From Rhodococcus sp. AW25M09 (lineage in GTDB: Bacteria; Actinomycetota; Actinomycetes; Mycobacteriales; Mycobacteriaceae): a DNA stretch of 42,326 nucleotides. The position numbers and the translations under genes were made by a program. Location of the stretch: NCBI RefSeq assembly GCF_000333955.1, contig NZ_CAPS01000088.1, forward strand, positions 1-42,326. The letters run 5' to 3'. A model generated the notes under the pieces. It ran no database searches and was not told where the DNA came from. It saw nothing but the letters and a program-made list of their open reading frames with translations. Of the stretch, positions 1 to 10,249 are shown piece after piece; position 1 is the first letter of the stretch; the number at the start of each line of letters is the position of its first letter.

Positions 1-763
1 GAACGACGCCGACATCTCGCGCCGGTTCACCGAACTCGCCCGCGCCAAGTGGGACGTCCATCTCGACGCCGGCGAGACGAAAACAATGTCGGAGAACGGT
101 CTGCACGGCGTGATTTTGGCGGACGGCACGAAGGTTCTCGGAGACGCCTTTCTCGTAGCGATAGGTCGCGCGCCCAACGGTGACCGACTCGGTCTCGATG
201 CAGCCGGCATCGAACTCGACGACGAGGGCCGAATTGTCGTCGACGAGTTCGGCCGCACCGCTGCCGAGGGAGTGTTCGCGCTCGGCGACGTCTCGTCTCC
301 GTACCAGCTCAAGCACGTCGCAAACCAGGAAGCCCGGGTAGTCCAGCACAACCTGCTGCAGGACGCCTGGCACGGCGACACCTCGGCATTGCGTGCCAAC
401 GACTATCGCTTCGTTCCCGCGGCGGTGTTCACCGATCCGCAGATCGCCGAGGTGGGCATGACCGAGGAGCAAGCTCGCGACTCCGGATTGGACATCACGG
501 TCAAGGTGCAGAACTACGGTGACGTCGCCTACGGCTGGGCAATGGAGGACAGCCAAGGACTGTGCAAGATCATCGCCGAGAAGGGCACCGGCAGAATCCT
601 CGGAGCGCACATCATCGGCGCGCAAGCTCCGACGTTGATTCAGCCGCTGATCCAAGCCATGAGCTTCGGATTGTCGGCCCAGGACATGGCCCGTGGGCAG
701 TACTGGATTCACCCGGGACTGCCCGAGGTGGTCGAGAACGCCCTGCTCGGTCTCGATCTGTAG
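1..763 (+). CDS. mtr: Mycothione reductase, C-terminal part (5' end outside window)
   Basis: The open frame runs in from the left edge (reading from base 2). It encodes the C-terminal half of a pyridine nucleotide-disulfide oxidoreductase. Visible parts are the second FAD-binding motif (VFALGDVSS) and the dimerisation domain ending in the catalytic [13 protein letters not shown] segment, where His and Glu form the acid/base pair. The sequence fits mycothione reductase, the NADPH-dependent flavoenzyme that regenerates mycothiol in actinobacteria, better than lipoamide or glutathione reductase. Synteny with Rv2855 agrees. The redox-active CxxxxC motif would lie upstream of the window. It ends 10 bp before a convergent hydrolase gene. 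Confidence 0.9.
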   Translation, partial: NDADISRRFTELARAKWDVHLDAGETKTMSENGLHGVILADGTKVLGDAFLVAIGRAPNGDRLGLDAAGIELDDEGRIVVDEFGRTAAEGVFALGDVSSPYQLKHVANQEARVVQHNLLQDAWHGDTSALRANDYRFVPAAVFTDPQIAEVGMTEEQARDSGLDITVKVQNYGDVAYGWAMEDSQGLCKIIAEKGTGRILGAHIIGAQAPTLIQPLIQAMSFGLSAQDMARGQYWIHPGLPEVVENALLGLDL

Positions 764-773
764 GTTCGACCAC

Positions 774-1346
774 CTACCAGGGGCTGGTGCGAAGCACTAT
801 TTCGGTGGCCAGCTCGGCCGACGCGTCGGCGGGGATCCTCTCGACCCCGTCGAGCTGGACCACTCGGAAATCCGAGTAGACGAACCGGCCGCTCGCGTCG
901 GCCGATGCCCGGCCGAGCGAGGACCCGACAACCAACGTCGTCGGTAGTTCGACAGGCGGGCAGTCAGCGAGTCGCACGACGCCCTGCTCGTCCGCGATCG
1001 CCGGGTGGCAGCGGTTCACCGCAATCAGACTGGCGAAGCGTCCGAAAGTCTTCGCGGCCAGCGTCCACGCCGATTCCGCACCCGCGCCGCTGCCGACGAG
1101 GTGTACCCAGGACAGCTTCAACTCGTCGAGAACGGCGAGGATGGCCTCGTCGCTCACGCCGTCGATGTGTTCCAGGGCAACGGTTTTCAGGTCGGAATTG
1201 TGCAGCCGCTCGCTGACGGCGTCGTACACGTTCACCGGATCGCCCGAATCGGGAAGCAACAGAACGGCGTGCCGACTGTCCGGGCCCGCGACTCGCACCG
1301 AACATTGCCCGCCCGCAGCACTCACATGCGTGAATTCCATGAGCAC
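774..1346 (-). CDS. Small alpha/beta hydrolase
   Basis: A 190-residue protein with the layout of a short alpha/beta hydrolase. It has a GPDSRHAVLLLP strand/oxyanion region near residue 20, a nucleophile-elbow-like VGSGAGAES around residues 85-93, and a late strand LPTTLVVGSS that would carry the acid residue. The family usually runs to 250-300 residues, so this is a compact version. No clear catalytic His is obvious near the C-terminus, so activity is uncertain. It is convergent with mtr (10 bp gap) and lies downstream of cobQ on the same strand. Two start codons lie 6 bp apart and the first is used here. Substrate unknown. Confidence 0.65.
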   Translation of the reverse strand: MLMEFTHVSAAGGQCSVRVAGPDSRHAVLLLPDSGDPVNVYDAVSERLHNSDLKTVALEHIDGVSDEAILAVLDELKLSWVHLVGSGAGAESAWTLAAKTFGRFASLIAVNRCHPAIADEQGVVRLADCPPVELPTTLVVGSSLGRASADASGRFVYSDFRVVQLDGVERIPADASAELATEIVLRTSPW

Positions 1347-1499
1347 GACGGTACTGCCTGTCGTGCGGGTCGAGAAATAGCAGGTCCCCCGACCTACCCA
1401 CTCGTGACTTTCGTGCTGCAGACCACCGAACCCGGCACGCTCGGCGCGGTTACCGCGGATTTCACGACCGGGATCGACGCATCGGCAGAGTCGGATCGT

Positions 1500-3035
1500 T
1501 CACAGCAAGTGACCGACGATCGTATCGATGCTCGGATCGACGCCATGCTCGATGAGATCGAGCACGGCGTCGACGTCGATGTTGTTCTCCACCAGATCGG
1601 CCAGCAGATCCAACTGTTGCTCTCGCAGCGCCGCGACCGACGTAGTGGGTGCCACCACGAATCCGGTACGCCCTGACGTCTCCGCCACCCACGTGAGCAG
1701 ATGACGCCGGAAGCCATCGGATTCGAGTAGACCGTGCCAGTGGGTTCCCACGACGCCGCCACGCACACTGCCCTCGGCGGTACCCGACGCAGAGATCAAC
1801 AACGGCCGGTCGCCGCTTCGCACGACGCGACCGTGATGAATCTCGTACCCCGCCACCGCGTCCGAGCCGAACTCGACCGAAAAACCACTCACCTGAGCCA
1901 ACACCTTGTCCGGCGCGAACTCGATGTCGAGATCGAGCAGACCGAGACCCTCGACACCCCCGACACCGGACTCCACGGTGTCCGAGATGGTTCGGCCCAA
2001 CATCTGATAGCCACCGCAGATACCGAGAACCGGCCGACCCGAAGTCGCACGCTCGGCGATCGCGTCGGCAAGACCGCTGCGCCGCAACCACTCCAGATCC
2101 GACACAGTGGACTTGCTGCCGGGAACAACGACCAGATCCGCATCCTCGAGCCGAGACGGCTCGGTGACCCAGTGCACCGAGACACCGGGCTCGCAGGCCA
2201 GCGCCTCGACATCTGTGGTGTTGGAAATTCTCGGCAAACGCACCGCCGCGACCCGCAGCCACTGTGACCCGACCGGCGGACGCGGCCTGCCCACGGGCGC
2301 ATCGGCAACGGTCCCGAGTGAATCCTCGGCATCCATCCACAGCCCGTCTGCGAACGGCACGACTCCATAGGTCGGCCGTCCGGTCAACGCACGCAACTGG
2401 TCGAGTCCTGGTGCCAACAGAGCCGGATCACCCCGGAACTTGTTGATCACGAACCCCGCAACGAGCGCCTGATCCTCGGGAGACAGCACCGCCACGGTGC
2501 CGAAGAGGTGGGCGAGCACTCCCCCGCGATCGATGTCGCCCACCACGATGACCGGCAGCGACGCCGCAATGGCAAGTCCCATATTGGCCAAGTCGGTGGC
2601 GCGCAGATTGATCTCGGCGGGCGAGCCCGCACCCTCGCAGATCACCACATCGAACTCTGCACGCAGTGAGGCCAATTCATCGGCCACCACCGACCGCAAG
2701 GCCTGCCGATGCTCGATGTAGTTGCTCGCGCTGACCTGCGCCACCGCCCGCCCACGCACCACCAACTGCGAGGTCCGGTCGCTGCCCGGCTTGAGCAGCA
2801 CCGGATTGAAACGCACACTCGGCTCGAGGCCACAAGCTGCCGCCTGCATTGCCTGGGCCCGACCTATTTCACCGCCGTCGAGCGTGACCACCGAATTGTT
2901 GGACATGTTCTGCGCTTTGAACGGTGCCACCCGGACGCCCCGTCGCACCAACATCCGGCACAGACCCGCGACCAACACACTCTTGCCCGCATCGGAGGTC
3001 GTCCCGGCAACTAGAAGCGCACCAGTCGGACTCAC
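1500..3035 (-). CDS. cobQ: Cobyric acid synthase CobQ
   Basis: A full-length 511-residue glutamine-dependent amidotransferase of cobalamin synthesis. It amidates side chains b, d, e and g of adenosylcobyrinic a,c-diamide to give cobyric acid, using ATP. The N-terminal synthetase domain has the [10 protein letters not shown] nucleotide-binding loop (residues 12-21) and the [10 protein letters not shown] block (40-49). The C-terminal type I glutaminase domain has the nucleophile Cys340 in [10 protein letters not shown] and His434 in GTHWHGLLE. The start overlaps the end of map by 4 bp, so the two are probably co-transcribed, with map first. No other cob genes are in view. Confidence 0.95.
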   Translation of the reverse strand: MSPTGALLVAGTTSDAGKSVLVAGLCRMLVRRGVRVAPFKAQNMSNNSVVTLDGGEIGRAQAMQAAACGLEPSVRFNPVLLKPGSDRTSQLVVRGRAVAQVSASNYIEHRQALRSVVADELASLRAEFDVVICEGAGSPAEINLRATDLANMGLAIAASLPVIVVGDIDRGGVLAHLFGTVAVLSPEDQALVAGFVINKFRGDPALLAPGLDQLRALTGRPTYGVVPFADGLWMDAEDSLGTVADAPVGRPRPPVGSQWLRVAAVRLPRISNTTDVEALACEPGVSVHWVTEPSRLEDADLVVVPGSKSTVSDLEWLRRSGLADAIAERATSGRPVLGICGGYQMLGRTISDTVESGVGGVEGLGLLDLDIEFAPDKVLAQVSGFSVEFGSDAVAGYEIHHGRVVRSGDRPLLISASGTAEGSVRGGVVGTHWHGLLESDGFRRHLLTWVAETSGRTGFVVAPTTSVAALREQQLDLLADLVENNIDVDAVLDLIEHGVDPSIDTIVGHLL

Positions 3036-3907
3036 GGGAGAGTGAGAATCTCGCTACCCGTCTCGGTCACCACGAGCGTGTGCTCGAACTGCGCGGTCCA
3101 TTTCCGATCGTGGGTGACCACGGTCCAGCCGTCGTCCCACATCTCGGCGTTGATCGTGCCGAGGTTGATCATCGGTTCGATGGTGAACGTCATGCCTGGC
3201 TCGATGATCGTGTCCACCGACGGCTGGTCGTAATGCAGAACGACGAGGCCGTTGTGGAAGGTGGTCCCGATTCCGTGCCCGGTGAAATCCTCTACCACCC
3301 CATATCCGAACCGATGCGCATACGACTCGATGACGCGACCGACCACGTTCAGTGCACGACCCGGCTTGACCGCCTTGATGGCACGCATGGTGGCCTCGTG
3401 GGTGCGCTCGACGAGCAGGCGGGCTTCCTCGGAGACGTTGCCGGCCAGGAAGGTTGCATTGGTGTCGCCGTGTACACCATCGATGTACGCGGTGACGTCG
3501 ATATTGACGATGTCGCCGTCCTCGATCACCGTGGAGTCAGGAATGCCATGGCAGATGACCTCGTTCAGCGAGGTGCAGCACGATTTGGGGAAGCCCCTGT
3601 AGCCCAACGTCGATGGATATGCGCCGTGATCGATCATGTACTCGTGAGCGATCCGGTCGAGTTCGTCGGTGGTCACCCCGGGAGCCACCGCCCGGCCCGC
3701 TTCCTGCAGTGCTCGGGCCGCGATCTTCGACGCCAGACGCATCTTCTCGATCACTTCGGGAGTCTGAACCCAGGGTTCACTGCCCTCGGCAACCGTCGAC
3801 TTCCACGCATATTCGGGCCGCTCGATCGACTTCGGCACCTCGAGCACGGGCGATACGACGCCTGGTACGAGTGGCTGACGGGGCTTGCTCTCGGCGGTCA
3901 CAGACAT
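3032..3907 (-). CDS. map: Methionine aminopeptidase, type I with N-terminal extension
   Basis: A 291-residue type I methionine aminopeptidase that removes the initiator Met from nascent proteins. All five metal ligands are present: Asp137, Asp148, His211, Glu244 and Glu275, plus His120 in the substrate pocket. A proline-rich N-terminal extension of about 40 residues ([17 protein letters not shown]) matches the MetAP1c form of M. tuberculosis (Rv2861c), which is thought to bind the ribosome. The ATG at 3907 was chosen because the extension matches the family there, while the frame upstream to 4057 has no family features. Its stop overlaps the start of cobQ. It is divergent from the LuxR-type regulator across 141 bp. 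Confidence 0.95.
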   Translation of the reverse strand: MSVTAESKPRQPLVPGVVSPVLEVPKSIERPEYAWKSTVAEGSEPWVQTPEVIEKMRLASKIAARALQEAGRAVAPGVTTDELDRIAHEYMIDHGAYPSTLGYRGFPKSCCTSLNEVICHGIPDSTVIEDGDIVNIDVTAYIDGVHGDTNATFLAGNVSEEARLLVERTHEATMRAIKAVKPGRALNVVGRVIESYAHRFGYGVVEDFTGHGIGTTFHNGLVVLHYDQPSVDTIIEPGMTFTIEPMINLGTINAEMWDDGWTVVTHDRKWTAQFEHTLVVTETGSEILTLP

Positions 3908-4048
3908 GCACACCAGCGTAGTCGGCCTGCGATCGTCCCCACGACGCAGCGCAGGTGTGCCCCAGGCAGTCGAATCGCCGACGACCCAACCGGATATGAT
4001 CTGGGTCACGTTCACTGCTGCTGCACCCGCCCCGAGGAAGGACGTACC

Positions 4049-4930
4049 GTGGCCCACTCCAATCTGCTACGACCTCGTGACGGCGATGCCCTGCGAGCCG
4101 AACTGCGCCAGGCGGCAGCGACATCCGACGTCCCGGTCGTATTCGGCGGCGAGGTCTCTTCGGACACCCTGTATCTGAGCGAATTCCACGGCACCAGAAC
4201 CCGCGGACTCGACGGTCTTGCCATCGCGCCCAGGTCAGGTCTCGGTGGGCGGGTCATGGAGCAGCGCAGACCGGCCGCCGTGAGTGATTACGGTTCATCG
4301 ATGTCGATCACTCATCACTTCGATCGACCGGTGCTCGGCGAGGGCCTCAAGTCGATTCTCGCGGTGCCGGTGGTCGTCGCCGGAGTCGCCCGAATGGTGA
4401 TGTATGCGGCGGTACGCGAGCGCGGACCTCTCGGCGATCGCGTCGGCGACGTCATGACGTCTGCCGCACGACGGCTCGGCCACGAAATCGCCGTGCGCGA
4501 CGAGGTCGACCGCCGGGTCCGCTTGCTGGAGACCACCCGATCGATCGGCGATTCCGACGCCTCACGCGCGGCCGAATTGCGCAGCGTTCACGAGGAACTG
4601 GCCGATCTCGCCCGGTCGGTGGGTGACGGCAAGATCCGGCGCAGACTCGACGCGATCGCAGCACGAGTGGCGGCATCACTCGGCCCGGCCGCGTCGCCGC
4701 CCGCCGAGACACGCATCGACGCCGCCGTGTGCAGGTCGCTGACACCACGCGAAATCGACGTGATCTCCCAGGTCGCTCTCGGCTGCACCAACATCGAGGT
4801 GGGTCGTCGATTGTCGATCGGAGCCGAAACGGTCAAGTCGTACCTGCGTAGCGTGATGCGCAAAACCGATTCGCATACCCGATACGAAGCAGTCATGGCT
4901 TGTCGTCGGCTGGGCGTACTGCCCTCCTGA
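4049..4930 (+). CDS. GAF-type sensor / LuxR-family transcriptional regulator
   Basis: A 293-residue regulator. The N-terminal region (about residues 15-150) has the pattern of a GAF-like sensory domain ([20 protein letters not shown], then [11 protein letters not shown]). A helical linker follows. A LuxR helix-turn-helix is at about 228-288 ([32 protein letters not shown]). The GTG at 4049 is preceded by a strong ribosome site (GAGGAAGGA, 4034-4042). The frame stays open far upstream, but that part is antisense to map and shows no family features. A possible -10 (TATGAT, 3995-4000) lies upstream. It ends 39 bp before the convergent penicillin-binding lipoprotein. Ligand and regulon are unknown. 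Confidence 0.85.
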   Translation: MAHSNLLRPRDGDALRAELRQAAATSDVPVVFGGEVSSDTLYLSEFHGTRTRGLDGLAIAPRSGLGGRVMEQRRPAAVSDYGSSMSITHHFDRPVLGEGLKSILAVPVVVAGVARMVMYAAVRERGPLGDRVGDVMTSAARRLGHEIAVRDEVDRRVRLLETTRSIGDSDASRAAELRSVHEELADLARSVGDGKIRRRLDAIAARVAASLGPAASPPAETRIDAAVCRSLTPREIDVISQVALGCTNIEVGRRLSIGAETVKSYLRSVMRKTDSHTRYEAVMACRRLGVLPS

Positions 4931-4969
4931 GCCACGCGGTTCTCCACGAGGACCTATGGCGCGTCGGTG

Positions 4970-6760
4970 TCAGTACCCCGGCGGCAATTGCTCGAACATT
5001 TCCCGGGTCACCGCGACCGCGTTGTCCGAGCTACCTCCGCGCACCACGAGGGTGGCGAACGCGATGTCACCTCGATAACCGACGAACCACGAGTGCGAGC
5101 CGCCCTCGACCTCGGCCTCGCCGGTCTTTCCGTAGACCTCTCCCTGATCTGCGATGCGCTCGGCGGTACCGCTGGTCACCACCGACCGCATCATCCCGCG
5201 TAGGCCGTCGACCATCGCCGGCTCGATCGGCGGGTGGTCGCCGGTGATCACGGTGTCGCGACCTACGAGCAGATTCGGTACCGGAGTCGAACCATGAGCG
5301 ACTGTGGCAGCGGCAAGGGCCATACCGAAGGTCGAGACCACCACCTTGCCCTGCCCGAAGCCGTCCTCGGTGCGCTGAACCAGTTCTTCGGCCGGGGGCA
5401 CCGAACCCGAGTCGGTCGGCAGTCCGACGACGTCGTAGTCCGGGCCGACGCCGAACTGAGATGCCGCCACGGTCAGCGCGTCGGCCGACATCTCGCTGGC
5501 GAGCTTCGCGAACGAGGTGTTGCACGATCGGGTGAACGCCGTGGTCATCGTCACGTCACCGAGGGAGAACTCGTTGTAATTGGGAACGCTGCGCTCGCCG
5601 ATCACGATGCGACCCGGACACGGGACGGTACTGCCCGGGGTTGCCAGTCCACTCGAGATAGCAGCGCCGGCGGTGATGATCTTGAACGTCGATCCGGGCG
5701 GGTAGAGGCCGGCGGACGCAACAGGTCCGTCCCTATCGGCGGCCGGATTCTGCGCCACTGCAAGGATGGCGCCGGTCGACGGTTGGATGACCACCGTCAT
5801 CGCCTGCTCGGTGCGAGCATTCACCGCTCGCTGCGCCGCGACCTGGACGTTGCGATCGAGACTGATCGAGAACGACGGCACAGGCTCGGGCGGCGTGTCG
5901 GTGAGGACGTCGATGTCGATGCCGTTGCGGTTGGTGGTCACCACGCTCCAGCCCGCCTTGCCGTCGACCTCGTCGATGACGGCCTTCTTGACCTGACCGA
6001 CCAGGTCCGGCGCAAACGTCGGATCGGTGGACAACAGATCCGATTCGTCGGACGCGGTGACACCGGGAATCTCTGCGAGTGCAGGCGAGATGGGTTGAAA
6101 GTCGCTGTCGCGCAACAGCGCGACAGGATAGTCGCCGTCGACCGAGGTGGCCGACTCCACGATCGACTGTGCCGTGATCGACGCATCGAACGGAGTGAGC
6201 AACGACGACAGCGCCGTCGCCGAGACGACCACATTGTTCGCATCGGCCGCGTCGAACTTGATTCGGTGCACGACGCCGGGAACCAGCACATCGGTCCCCG
6301 ACCGCTCGTTCACCCGTGCACGCGGAGCTGCCGTCGAGCGGAGCGACATCGTTTGCGTGTCGCCGAGCTCGGGATGGATGTCCGATGCCGACCAGCGCAC
6401 CACCCACTCACCCTCGGTGCGGCCCATATTCAGTTGTCCGTCGTAGGTCCACACCCGATCCTTCGGCAGCTGCCACCGATAGGTGTAGCCGACTGTGGCG
6501 GTGTCGCCGTCGACCTGCACCGAGGTCGTTTCTGCGTTCAGGGCTTCGGCCTGGAGATTGGTCCACGTGTCGGTCAGTGCAGCCGTCGCCGCATCGGGTC
6601 TGTCGGTGTCCGCAGCCGCGGCCGCGATATCGTTGGATTCGAATGCGGCAAGAAAGGCCTGGGCGGCCGGTTCCGGGCCGTCGGGCTTCGGGGTACACCC
6701 GGCGAGGGTCGCAACAACGACGACTCCGGTCACCAGCACCGCGCCGACTCGATACCGCAT
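4970..6760 (-). CDS. Penicillin-binding lipoprotein (transpeptidase, Rv2864c-like)
   Basis: A class B-type penicillin-binding protein anchored as a lipoprotein. The signal segment ends in the lipobox LAGC. A MecA N-terminal-like (NTF2-like) domain follows, then a dimerisation region, then the transpeptidase domain with all three motifs: SxxK (STFK in PPGSTFKI), SxN (SCN) and KTG (GKTGEAE). It cross-links peptidoglycan outside the membrane. Architecture and position match M. tuberculosis Rv2864c. The ATG at 6760 is chosen over the one at 6784 because it starts directly at the signal peptide, and a probable -10 lies only 12 bp before 6784. It would be about 596 residues. Confidence 0.92.
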   Translation of the reverse strand: MRYRVGAVLVTGVVVVATLAGCTPKPDGPEPAAQAFLAAFESNDIAAAAADTDRPDAATAALTDTWTNLQAEALNAETTSVQVDGDTATVGYTYRWQLPKDRVWTYDGQLNMGRTEGEWVVRWSASDIHPELGDTQTMSLRSTAAPRARVNERSGTDVLVPGVVHRIKFDAADANNVVVSATALSSLLTPFDASITAQSIVESATSVDGDYPVALLRDSDFQPISPALAEIPGVTASDESDLLSTDPTFAPDLVGQVKKAVIDEVDGKAGWSVVTTNRNGIDIDVLTDTPPEPVPSFSISLDRNVQVAAQRAVNARTEQAMTVVIQPSTGAILAVAQNPAADRDGPVASAGLYPPGSTFKIITAGAAISSGLATPGSTVPCPGRIVIGERSVPNYNEFSLGDVTMTTAFTRSCNTSFAKLASEMSADALTVAASQFGVGPDYDVVGLPTDSGSVPPAEELVQRTEDGFGQGKVVVSTFGMALAAATVAHGSTPVPNLLVGRDTVITGDHPPIEPAMVDGLRGMMRSVVTSGTAERIADQGEVYGKTGEAEVEGGSHSWFVGYRGDIAFATLVVRGGSSDNAVAVTREMFEQLPPGY

Positions 6761-6795
6761 CTCGCTTGCACCCCGTGATCTCATTGTGCCCCATC

Positions 6796-6825
6796 GTAAT
6801 AGGGCACCGCCTACACCGGCGTCAA
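6796..6825 (-). promoter_or_regulatory. Probable promoter of the penicillin-binding lipoprotein gene
   Basis: On the minus strand TTGACG (6825-6820) is followed after 18 bp by TATTAC (6801-6796), a good match to the primary sigma-factor consensus. It lies 35 bp upstream of the preferred start codon at 6760. No experimental support. Confidence 0.4.
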
Positions 6826-6865
6826 CGAATCGCGGTTCGCACCAAGCTCATCGAGCTCGTTCTCG

Positions 6866-7702
6866 CTAATCGAGAAGGACCGTGGTGAAGGTTGCCACCT
6901 GCGTCAGGCCGATCTTCGCGTACGCCCGCCGAGCGACGTAGTTGAAGCTGTTGACGTACAGACTGGCGGTTCGCCCCTGACGAATCACCGAGTTCACCAC
7001 TGTCGCCGTGCCGGACGCGCCCAACCCATGACCCCGCAGATCGGGGTGAACCCACACTCCCTGAATCTGGCCGACCGAAGCCGACTGTGACCCGATCTCG
7101 GCTTTGAACACCACCCGACCGTCCTCGAATCGAGCCCACGCGCGCTGCGCAGCAATGAGACTCGCAATTCGGCGTCGATAACCCCGGCCGCCGTCGTTCA
7201 CACGGGGGTCGACTCCGACCTCCTCGATGAACATGGCCACAGCGGCGGTGAGATACACGTCTAGCTCTTCGGGCCGCACGAGACGGACCTGTGGATCGGG
7301 CGGGAAAGTCGAGCGAACCGACGTCGCCAGCAGTGGTTGCTCTCCGCGCACCTCGCGGGCGGGGCCCCAGTCGGTCTCGAGCATCTCCCACAGCGGAAGT
7401 GTCAGCTCGGCACGCCCCACCAGCGAGGAGCACAGTCGCGGGCCGCGGCATGCGCGATCGGCAAACGACCGGAGATCGTCACCGGACCCGAGCAACGGGA
7501 CAAGATTTGCCCCGGAGAAGCACAACGACTCGTCCGGGCCGCCCCTGCTCCACATCTCACCGTGAAAGGTCCGCGGGTCGAGTCCGGATTCCTGCACCCG
7601 AGCGGCAACCATGCAGGTTGCGACCGGGTCTGCGTCGAGGACTCGGAGCACGTGTGCGGCATCCCGATTACCGAGGGGCTTCGCACCGAGGAGCTTGAGC
7701 AC
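6866..7702 (-). CDS. GNAT-family N-acetyltransferase (Rv2867c-like)
   Basis: A 278-residue protein with a DUF4081-like N-terminal half and a C-terminal GNAT domain. The acetyl-CoA loop is visible as QIQGVWVHPDLRGHGLG followed by the helix start ASGTATVVNSV; the usual R/QxxGxG/A reads RGHGLGASG. Late GNAT elements SLYVNSFNYVARRAYAKIGL follow. M. tuberculosis has the same family in the same place between the penicillin-binding lipoprotein and ispG. The acceptor substrate is not known. It is 121 bp downstream of ispG on the same strand and may share its transcript. Confidence 0.85.
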   Translation of the reverse strand: MLKLLGAKPLGNRDAAHVLRVLDADPVATCMVAARVQESGLDPRTFHGEMWSRGGPDESLCFSGANLVPLLGSGDDLRSFADRACRGPRLCSSLVGRAELTLPLWEMLETDWGPAREVRGEQPLLATSVRSTFPPDPQVRLVRPEELDVYLTAAVAMFIEEVGVDPRVNDGGRGYRRRIASLIAAQRAWARFEDGRVVFKAEIGSQSASVGQIQGVWVHPDLRGHGLGASGTATVVNSVIRQGRTASLYVNSFNYVARRAYAKIGLTQVATFTTVLLD

Positions 7703-7823
7703 CTACCGACCTCCTGACCCACCTACCGCATCCGCCCCGACCGAGCGTGTACCGAATCATTCCAGAGAACTTGTCGTATCGGTGGCAGAGCGGCAAACCG
7801 GACACCGACCCGATCGACTCTAC

Positions 7824-8987
7824 TCAGCTGACGGTCACTACCGGAGCGCCACCGTCTGCGGCTTCATCCTTCTCGAATTCCTCGGCGATGCGCATCGCCT
7901 CCTCGATCAAGGTCTCCACGATCTGCGCCTCGGGCACCGTCTTGATGACCTTGCCTTTGACGAAGATCTGACCCTTGCCGTTGCCCGACGCCACACCCAG
8001 GTCGGCGTCACGTGCCTCACCCGGCCCGTTGACGACACATCCCATGACGGCAACGCGCAGCGGAATTTCCATGCCTTCGAGGCCGGCGGTGACCTCGTCG
8101 GCGAGGGTGTAGACGTCGACCTGCGCACGCCCACACGACGGGCACGAGACGATCTCGAGCTTGCGCGGCCGGAGATTGAGGGACTGCAGAATCTGGTTGC
8201 CCACCTTGATCTCCTCGGCGGGCGGTGCCGACAGCGAGACGCGGATGGTGTCGCCGATTCCACGAGAAAGCAACGCCCCGAACGCGACGGAGGACTTGAT
8301 GGTGCCCTGGAATGCCGGGCCGGCCTCGGTGACGCCGAGGTGCAGCGGGTAGTCGCACTGCGCAGCAAGCTGCTCGTACGCGGCGACCATGACGACCGGG
8401 TCGTTGTGCTTGACGGAGATCTTGATATCTCCGAACCCGTGCTCCTCGAACAGCCCCGCCTCCCACAGCGCCGATTCGACGAGCGCCTCGGGGGTGGCCT
8501 TGCCGTACTTCTTCATCAGGCGAGGATCGAGCGACCCTGCGTTGACGCCGATGCGGATCGGGATGTTCGCGTCGCCGGCAGCCTTGGCGACTTCCTTGAC
8601 GCGGCCGTCGAATTCCTTGATGTTGCCCGGATTGACGCGTACCGCGGCGCAACCGGCATCGATCGCGGCGAAGATGTACTTGGGCTGGAAGTGGATGTCT
8701 GCGATCACTGGGATCTGACTCTTCCTGGCGATGATCGACAGCGCATCCGCGTCATCCTGTGTGGGGCATGCCACACGCACGATGTCGCAACCCGATGCCG
8801 TCAGCTCGGCGATCTGCTGCAGCGTCGCGTTGATGTCGTGAGTTTTGGTGGTTGTCATCGACTGCACCGAAATAGGGCTGTCGCTACCCACTCCTACCGA
8901 CCCGACCTGGAGTTGCCGAGTCTTACGACGAGGAGCGAGTACGGGTACCGGCGGTGCAGGCATTCCCAATCCGACTGACACGGTCAC
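7824..8987 (-). CDS. ispG: 4-hydroxy-3-methylbut-2-enyl diphosphate synthase (flavodoxin) IspG
   Basis: A 387-residue IspG (GcpE), the iron-sulfur enzyme that turns methylerythritol cyclodiphosphate into HMBPP in the non-mevalonate isoprenoid pathway. The TIM-barrel part carries [16 protein letters not shown] and the highly conserved RVNPGNI. The C-terminal domain has the three cluster ligands: SCPSCGR (CxxC) and, about 30 residues on, [12 protein letters not shown]. It lies with rip1 and dxr in the conserved order dxr-rip1-ispG, all on the minus strand, so two enzymes of one pathway flank the protease. Confidence 0.97.
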   Translation of the reverse strand: MTVSVGLGMPAPPVPVLAPRRKTRQLQVGSVGVGSDSPISVQSMTTTKTHDINATLQQIAELTASGCDIVRVACPTQDDADALSIIARKSQIPVIADIHFQPKYIFAAIDAGCAAVRVNPGNIKEFDGRVKEVAKAAGDANIPIRIGVNAGSLDPRLMKKYGKATPEALVESALWEAGLFEEHGFGDIKISVKHNDPVVMVAAYEQLAAQCDYPLHLGVTEAGPAFQGTIKSSVAFGALLSRGIGDTIRVSLSAPPAEEIKVGNQILQSLNLRPRKLEIVSCPSCGRAQVDVYTLADEVTAGLEGMEIPLRVAVMGCVVNGPGEARDADLGVASGNGKGQIFVKGKVIKTVPEAQIVETLIEEAMRIAEEFEKDEAADGGAPVVTVS

Positions 8988-9020
8988 AGTGGCCTTCTTT
9001 CCTAGCTACGACAAACGAGT

Positions 9021-10244
9021 CTACGGATAGATCTGGATCGGGTTGACGATGTCCGCCGTGAGTGTCAGCAAGGAGAACCCGATGAAAACGATGATGACCA
9101 CGTAGGTGACCGGCATGAGCTTCATGTAGTTTACCGGCGCACCGTCGGGCAAGCCGCGCCGGTTGCGGAAGATGTTGCGGATCCGCTCGTAGATCGTCAC
9201 GGCAATGTGGCCGCCGTCGAGCGGCAGCAGCGGCACGATGTTGAACGCGCCGAGGAAGAAATTCAGCGACGCCAGCAGTCCCACGAAGGTCACCAAGTCG
9301 TCCCGCTCCACTGCTTGGCCGCCGATGACGCTGGCACCGACGACGCTCATGGGCGTGTCGAGTCCGCGCTCGCCGCCGAAGATCGACTCCCACAGAGCCT
9401 GGACCTTCGTCGGCAACTGCACGAGAGCCTTGCCGGTCTGGACGAAGATGTCTCCGGTGAACGCAAACGTCTCGGGCACCGCCTCGATCGGGTTGTACCG
9501 AATGCGCGGTGGAACAATCGTGGAGCCGCTGGCACCGACCGCGCCGACCATCGTGGATTCCTTGGCTCCGGTGTTCGGATCTTCGACGTATCGCTGTACC
9601 TGAGTGATCGGAATCGTCAGATCGATCGACGCTCCGTCACGCTCGACCGTCAGGTCGACCGACCCCGAGGACTCTCGGACAGCGTCGACAACATCGCCCC
9701 AGTATTGCGTCGGCTCACCGTTCACTGCGGTGACGACATCTCCGGCTCGCAGGCCGGCCTCGGCAGCGGGACTGGTTCCCGAGCACGGTGCGTACTGGCC
9801 GTCCTCGGTCTGCGACGGAGCGATGCACACCACGTCGCTGACCAGCACGGTCGGCGGCGTCACCCGATCGGGCGTGCCCCAACCGAGCACCAGCGTGTAG
9901 ACCAGCACGATGCCGAGCACGAAGTTCATGGCGATACCGCCGACCATGACGACGATGCGCTTCCACGTCTTCTGGCGGTACATCGCCCGCTCGACCTCGT
10001 CGGGGGCAAGCTCGTCGATCGCCGTCATTCCGGCGATGTCGCAGAATCCGCCGGCCGGAATTGCCTTGAGCCCGTATTCGGTCTCGCCGCGCCGGAAGGA
10101 GAAGATCTTGGGGCCGAAGCCGATGTAGTACCGACGGACCTTCATGCCGAGCGCTTTCGCGGCCCACATGTGTCCTGCCTCGTGCAGTGCGATCGACACA
10201 CCGATACCGACGGCGAACAGCACTACACCCAGAGCGAACACCAT
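9021..10244 (-). CDS. rip1: Site-2 zinc metalloprotease Rip1 (RseP/M50 family)
   Basis: A 407-residue intramembrane protease. The first membrane helix carries the zinc motif HEAGH (residues 21-25). A PDZ domain lies in the middle (EAGLRAGDVVTAVNGEPTQY). The third zinc ligand region LPLDGGHIA is near the C-terminus, followed by a last membrane helix. In mycobacteria Rip1 cleaves anti-sigma factors and helps control cell-envelope lipids. The start ATG is 5 bp from the end of dxr, so the two are translated from one message. Length matches the family (about 404 in M. tuberculosis). Confidence 0.96.
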   Translation of the reverse strand: MVFALGVVLFAVGIGVSIALHEAGHMWAAKALGMKVRRYYIGFGPKIFSFRRGETEYGLKAIPAGGFCDIAGMTAIDELAPDEVERAMYRQKTWKRIVVMVGGIAMNFVLGIVLVYTLVLGWGTPDRVTPPTVLVSDVVCIAPSQTEDGQYAPCSGTSPAAEAGLRAGDVVTAVNGEPTQYWGDVVDAVRESSGSVDLTVERDGASIDLTIPITQVQRYVEDPNTGAKESTMVGAVGASGSTIVPPRIRYNPIEAVPETFAFTGDIFVQTGKALVQLPTKVQALWESIFGGERGLDTPMSVVGASVIGGQAVERDDLVTFVGLLASLNFFLGAFNIVPLLPLDGGHIAVTIYERIRNIFRNRRGLPDGAPVNYMKLMPVTYVVIIVFIGFSLLTLTADIVNPIQIYP

Positions 10245-10249
10245 GTGAC

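Noticed and set aside
2924..4930. A 668-codon open frame spanning map and the LuxR-type regulator
   Set aside because: The first 375 codons are antisense to map and cobQ, and only the part from GTG 4049 has a ribosome site and a recognisable protein.
5234..6778. A 514-codon plus-strand frame
   Set aside because: It is Arg/His-rich and exactly antisense to the penicillin-binding lipoprotein, a usual shadow in high-GC DNA.
7611..8978. A 455-codon plus-strand frame across ispG
   Set aside because: Antisense to ispG, whose motifs are complete; composition is typical of a shadow frame.
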